From assembly GCF_028714775.1 (NCBI RefSeq), contig NZ_JAQTLS010000001.1:248001-312000 (forward strand): DNA of 64,000 nucleotides, written 5' to 3'. Position numbers and translations under genes: made by a program. The notes under the pieces were generated by a model. The model did not search any database. It had not been told where the DNA came from and worked only from the letters and a program-made list of their open reading frames with translations. Positions 60,618-64,000 of the stretch are shown here, in pieces (position 1 is the stretch's first letter; each line of letters opens with the position of its first letter). This stretch comes from Thiothrix sp. (GTDB taxonomy: Bacteria > Pseudomonadota > Gammaproteobacteria > Thiotrichales > Thiotrichaceae).

Positions 60618-61613
60618 ATGCAAGATATTCATTCATCTCGCTGGCTTGACCGCCTGCTGGAGCGGTCGCCGGATTACGCCAGTTTCGCACTGGTCATAAC
60701 CTGTGGCTTCCTGCTGGCTCGGTTGGTGTGGGCATTATTCCCCGCCAATCCGACCGTACCCGTGGGAGATATTCCCGCAATGGATGGCATGTCCTCCCCT
60801 GCTGCAACCCAAAACATGGGTGAGAAAATTGCCAATTTCCACCTGTTTGGGCAGTACTCACCCAATAAGCCCACCGCGCCCGTGGACAGCAAAAAGCTCC
60901 AAGACACCCAACTGGCACTGAAACTTCAGGGTGTCTATGCCCGACCGGGTAAACAAGGGCAAGCCGTGATTGAGGAAGGCGGGCAGCAGCACGTGTATGC
61001 CATCGGGGAAAACATCGGCAATTCCGGCTCAGTACTGGAAGAAATCCACATGGATCACGTGGTGCTCAAGCGCAATGGCAATCTGGAAAAACTGCAATTG
61101 CCGGAAGCAAAACTGTCGGGCAGGGGTGGCGCTCCCATGCAAGACATGCCGGACGACCAATCAATGCCCATCATGGATGATGCAGCCAATATGGGCGGCG
61201 TTATTCCCCCGCCCGACATGGGCGTTCCCGACATGCCGCCACCCGATATGCCACCGCCTGACATGGGCGTAGTACCTGCCGAAGCCCCCGCGCAACCGGA
61301 TGCTGGCGCTAATTTATCGAGCTTCCGTGACGCCGCTTTAAACAATAACGCCAAATTACTGGAAGCTGTTAGCCCGCAGCCTTACGAGGCCAACGGTAAG
61401 TTTCTCGGCTTCCGCCTCATGCCGGGCAGCAATCCGGGGCTGTTCAATAAGGCAGGGCTTCAGCCCGGTGATATTGTGACTGCCATCAATGGCACAACGC
61501 TGGATAGCCCCGCTGCCGGTATGCAAGCCTTGCAATCGGCTTCGACGGCCTCGCAAATTAGCTTGAGCGTTACCCGTGGCGGGCAGCAAATCAATTTGCC
61601 GCTGTCATTCTGA
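60618..61613 (+). CDS. gspC: Type II secretion system protein C (GspC)
   Basis: Inner-membrane component that links the T2SS platform with the secretin. 331 residues: a short cytoplasmic N-terminus, one transmembrane helix (FALVITCGFLLARLVWAL, residues 22-40), the periplasmic homology region with NFHLFGQYSP and LQGVYARPGKQGQAVIEEG (about 70-165), a Pro/Met-rich linker of PPDM-type repeats (about 180-225), and a C-terminal PDZ domain (about 255-331) with GFRLMPGSN and GLQPGDIVTAING. The other gsp genes are not in the window. The 3' end overlaps rtcR by 9 bases. Confidence 0.92.
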   Translation: MQDIHSSRWLDRLLERSPDYASFALVITCGFLLARLVWALFPANPTVPVGDIPAMDGMSSPAATQNMGEKIANFHLFGQYSPNKPTAPVDSKKLQDTQLALKLQGVYARPGKQGQAVIEEGGQQHVYAIGENIGNSGSVLEEIHMDHVVLKRNGNLEKLQLPEAKLSGRGGAPMQDMPDDQSMPIMDDAANMGGVIPPPDMGVPDMPPPDMPPPDMGVVPAEAPAQPDAGANLSSFRDAALNNNAKLLEAVSPQPYEANGKFLGFRLMPGSNPGLFNKAGLQPGDIVTAINGTTLDSPAAGMQALQSASTASQISLSVTRGGQQINLPLSF

Positions 61614-63203
61614 GTTTGCCAATTCAGCGAAAACCAGCCCGTATTTTTGCAGGTAAACCCGCAGCCGGTGCGAATCATTACTGCTAGCCCGCTGGGTACG
61701 GCTCACATTGAACAGCGTTCGCCCCGCTTCCGCCAAACTCTTGCTGGCACGGCATACGCGCACCACCTCCGCCAATTGCGCTTGGTCGAACTGGTCAATA
61801 CCCGCCAACACTTCCGCACCCAATACTTCACGTAACAGGCTGGCAGCATCCGTCGCAGCAGGTGGCTGGAAACTGCCCCAATCGTAGCGCAGGCGCTGGA
61901 TTTCCCCATTCAAGATTTCTTCGGTAATGCGCCCGCCACTCGCCAGCGTTGCCATGCGCGTGATACTGGAATTGAGGTCGCGGAAATTCGCCCGCCATGT
62001 GGCTCGCGGTGAATGCGCAAACGCGAGGTATTGTTCCCGCGCCGCTTTGTTGAAGCTGACTTTATGCCCAACTTTGCGGGTGAATTGCTGCAATTCATAT
62101 TCGATATTGGCTTCCAAATCTTCGAGGCGGTGGCGCAAACCGGGGAGTTCATACGTCCACAAGTTGATACGAGCCAGCAGGTCTTCACGGAATTTGCCGT
62201 CGCGCACGCGCTGGAACAGGTCGCGGTTGGTTCCGGCAATCAGTTGGAAATCGCTGCTGGTTTCCTTGTCGCTGCCGAAGGGGGTAAACACTTTATCCTC
62301 GATGGCGCGTAACAGCATCGCCTGTTCGTCCAGCCCCAATTCGCCGATTTCATCCAGAAACAGCAAACCTTTATCAGCTTCACGCAGCAAGCCCGTGCGG
62401 GCGGTGAGTGCGCCCGTGAATGCACCCTTCACATGCCCAAACAAGGCGGACATGGCATTGTCGCCGCGCAAGGTGGCGCAGTTGACTTCCACCAGCTTGC
62501 CGCTGACTTGCCCGCGCTGTTTTTTCAGCTCGAAAATGCGCTTAGCCAAACGTGACTTGCCCGCCCCGGTTGGCCCCGTCAATAAAATCGGTGCGGCGGA
62601 ACGGATCGACACCTGTTCGAGTTGCGCAATCAGGGCGTTGAAAGCGGCGTTGCGGGTTTCGATGCCACCTTTCAAATACGCCATGCCCTCTTGCGCTTCG
62701 CGTTCAAAACGGCTGGCAATTTGGTCGTAACGCGACAGGTCGAGGTCGATGACCTGCATCTCACCTTGTATGCCATCCTTACTCGGCGAGGTTTGCAGCA
62801 ATTTACCGGGGATGTAATTCGCCTCAGTCAGCAGGAACAGGCAGATTTGCGCGACGTGCGTCCCCGTGGTGATGTGCACGTAGTAGTTGTGCTGTTCCGG
62901 GTCGAAACGCTGGCTGCGGGTGAATTCGTGCAACTGGCTGTACACCTGCCCGAAATCCCACGGGTCGGCGTAGTCCACCACGTAAGGCGTAATGCGGGCT
63001 TGCGGGGCAAGTGCTTGCATATCGCGCACGGTCAAAGCGGCAAGTTCGGTTTCATCCTTGTGATGGATCAGCACAAACTCATCCACCGGAAATTGCGGCT
63101 GCATGAGGATGCCGACCGAAGGCCGCCAGCGCGAATGGCGGCGGTTGCCCAAACCTTGGTGGTCAAGACGCGAGCCGAGGATGCCGATAACGGTATTGCT
63201 CAT
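61605..63203 (-). CDS. rtcR: RtcR, sigma54-dependent regulator of RNA repair genes
   Basis: Activator of the rtcBA RNA ligase/cyclase operon. 532 residues: N-terminal RtcR/CARF-like sensor (about 1-180), starting TVIGILGSRLDHQGLGNRRH with VHITTGTHVAQICLF; AAA+ sigma54-activator domain with Walker A TGPTGAGKSRLAKR (near residue 210), the sigma54-contact loop GAFTGA (near residue 262), Walker B LLFLDEIGELG; and a C-terminal DNA-binding part. CARF domains sense 2',3'-cyclic-phosphate RNA ends or cyclic oligonucleotides. No rtcA or rtcB is in the window. Confidence 0.95.
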   Translation of the reverse strand: MSNTVIGILGSRLDHQGLGNRRHSRWRPSVGILMQPQFPVDEFVLIHHKDETELAALTVRDMQALAPQARITPYVVDYADPWDFGQVYSQLHEFTRSQRFDPEQHNYYVHITTGTHVAQICLFLLTEANYIPGKLLQTSPSKDGIQGEMQVIDLDLSRYDQIASRFEREAQEGMAYLKGGIETRNAAFNALIAQLEQVSIRSAAPILLTGPTGAGKSRLAKRIFELKKQRGQVSGKLVEVNCATLRGDNAMSALFGHVKGAFTGALTARTGLLREADKGLLFLDEIGELGLDEQAMLLRAIEDKVFTPFGSDKETSSDFQLIAGTNRDLFQRVRDGKFREDLLARINLWTYELPGLRHRLEDLEANIEYELQQFTRKVGHKVSFNKAAREQYLAFAHSPRATWRANFRDLNSSITRMATLASGGRITEEILNGEIQRLRYDWGSFQPPAATDAASLLREVLGAEVLAGIDQFDQAQLAEVVRVCRASKSLAEAGRTLFNVSRTQRASSNDSHRLRVYLQKYGLVFAELANSE

Positions 63204-63213
63204 GGGAATACCA

Positions 63214-63945
63214 TTACCAACGGTAAGTCACGCCCGCGTAGCCACCCCAAACCGTACTGCGCCCCACGATTGGGCTATCGCTAATCGCCTTACCGTAGTG
63301 GGTGACATCAACCCCGCTGAGCAAGGTCAGCTTGTTGCTCAACGGGCGCTCAAACGTCACGCCCGTTTTCAGCGCCAGCGCATCACCCGCCTGATAAGCC
63401 GCACGGCCTGCTTTCACATCAGTCGCATTCACCCCCACGTAATAATCGGTCAGCTTGGCGGAAAGCCATTGCGCTTCGGCATAAGGGCGCAATGTCGCTT
63501 GGTGCGGCGCAGGGTTATAGGTATAACGCACTTTCGCTTGCGCCCCTTTGTGCGCCCCTGCCACATCTTGCGCCAAATCAACGGAAGTCACGCCGGAAGC
63601 CAGTTTCCACGCGCCGCCTACGCGCACGTTAACCGCCCGCTTGAGTTTGTGCATGTCACTGAGGGTAGTGCTGTCGCCACGTTCGTGATCCCATTCATCC
63701 AAGCCCGCGCCGACATAAAACTCGCGTTCCGGGGTTCTGTTGAAAGACCACGCCAAACCCGCAATATCAAACCCACTGGTGTCGTGCGTCACTGGCAGGG
63801 CGCTAACTTTCGTATCACCACCCACAAACGGCGATTGGTTGGCAGTTACTGCCAAACCCACATCCCATTGCGGGGCGGCGGCTTGATCGGCGTGCGCGTA
63901 CAACGGAACAGCTAGGAAAAAAAGTGGAAGGAGTTGATGTTTCAC
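63214..63945 (-). CDS. MipA/OmpV-family outer-membrane protein
   Basis: 243 residues: Sec signal peptide (MKHQLLPLFFLAVPLYAHA), then a beta-barrel with alternating aromatic strands, SPFVGGDTKVSALPV near residue 38, and a C-terminal GGYAGVTYRW. The FVGGDTKVSALP segment recalls MipA/OmpV, which can scaffold peptidoglycan enzymes or serve as a porin. The terminal Trp fits an outer-membrane barrel. It lies 10 bases upstream of rtcR on the same strand, so rtcR may be read from its transcript. Confidence 0.75.
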   Translation of the reverse strand: MKHQLLPLFFLAVPLYAHADQAAAPQWDVGLAVTANQSPFVGGDTKVSALPVTHDTSGFDIAGLAWSFNRTPEREFYVGAGLDEWDHERGDSTTLSDMHKLKRAVNVRVGGAWKLASGVTSVDLAQDVAGAHKGAQAKVRYTYNPAPHQATLRPYAEAQWLSAKLTDYYVGVNATDVKAGRAAYQAGDALALKTGVTFERPLSNKLTLLSGVDVTHYGKAISDSPIVGRSTVWGGYAGVTYRW

Positions 63946-64000
63946 GGGAGCCTCGCATGTTTAAGATAGGGCACTATCAATCCAGATAGGTTAGCAGAGA

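Noticed and set aside
61605-63203. CARF-like domain of RtcR as a sign of a type III CRISPR system
   Set aside because: The full sigma54-activator architecture identifies RtcR, and there is no cas gene or array.

Overview
The window looks like chromosome of a chemolithotrophic, sulfur-oxidising gammaproteobacterium, most likely in or near Thiothrix (order Thiotrichales). That placement is an inference from gene content: soxB, a sat-aprBA operon run in the oxidative direction, hydrogenase maturation genes, a PPi-dependent phosphofructokinase, a full glycogen operon, gspC, lexA, tolC and purEKC. No 16S or other decisive marker lies in the window, and I could not search databases.

Layout. 1-6.7 kb: the 3' part of soxB, a Cys-rich lipoprotein, a methyltransferase-rhodanese-tolC operon, an IalB-family pair, DUF1415 plus rhomboid, and a VapC/Phd-type toxin-antitoxin pair with a two-site operator. 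6.7-21.7 kb: acuI, then a leftward hydrogenase maturation locus (tetR, hypC, hypD, hypE, with hypF further left). A two-gene insert of about 6.3 kb interrupts it between hypD and hypE. One gene encodes a CHAT-TIR protein, the other a WD40-transmembrane-AAA+ protein. This is the best candidate here for an undescribed conflict or signalling system. 21.8-34.1 kb: formaldehyde detoxification (frmA-frmB), an RRM protein, PPi-PFK, SlyD-like PPIase, adenylate kinase, and sat-aprB-aprA. 34.2-48.1 kb: a thioredoxin-fold protein, then an eight-gene leftward operon pgi-glk-glgC-GH57-malQ-glgB-glgA-glgP. 48.3-64 kb: lexA with two unknown membrane proteins, a short FimV-like protein, a PfkB kinase, purK/purE flanking a hybrid histidine kinase, purC, a sugar-nucleotide epimerase, gspC, rtcR and a MipA-like porin.

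How the genes fit together. AprBA uses AMP and sulfite to make APS, and Sat turns APS plus PPi into ATP and sulfate. Adenylate kinase next door balances AMP, and the nearby PPi-PFK can make or use PPi, so the segment reads as a PPi/AMP economy cluster. The glg operon covers glucose or F6P to glycogen and back.

Short palindromic elements occur inside open reading frames of hypF, malQ and the WD40-AAA gene without breaking the frame, and related repeats sit in the frmA leader and at the hypD end of the insert. The lexA promoter carries a GTTC-N7-GTTC box of the type known from alphaproteobacteria rather than an E. coli-type SOS box. No tRNA, rRNA, CRISPR array or transposase gene was seen.
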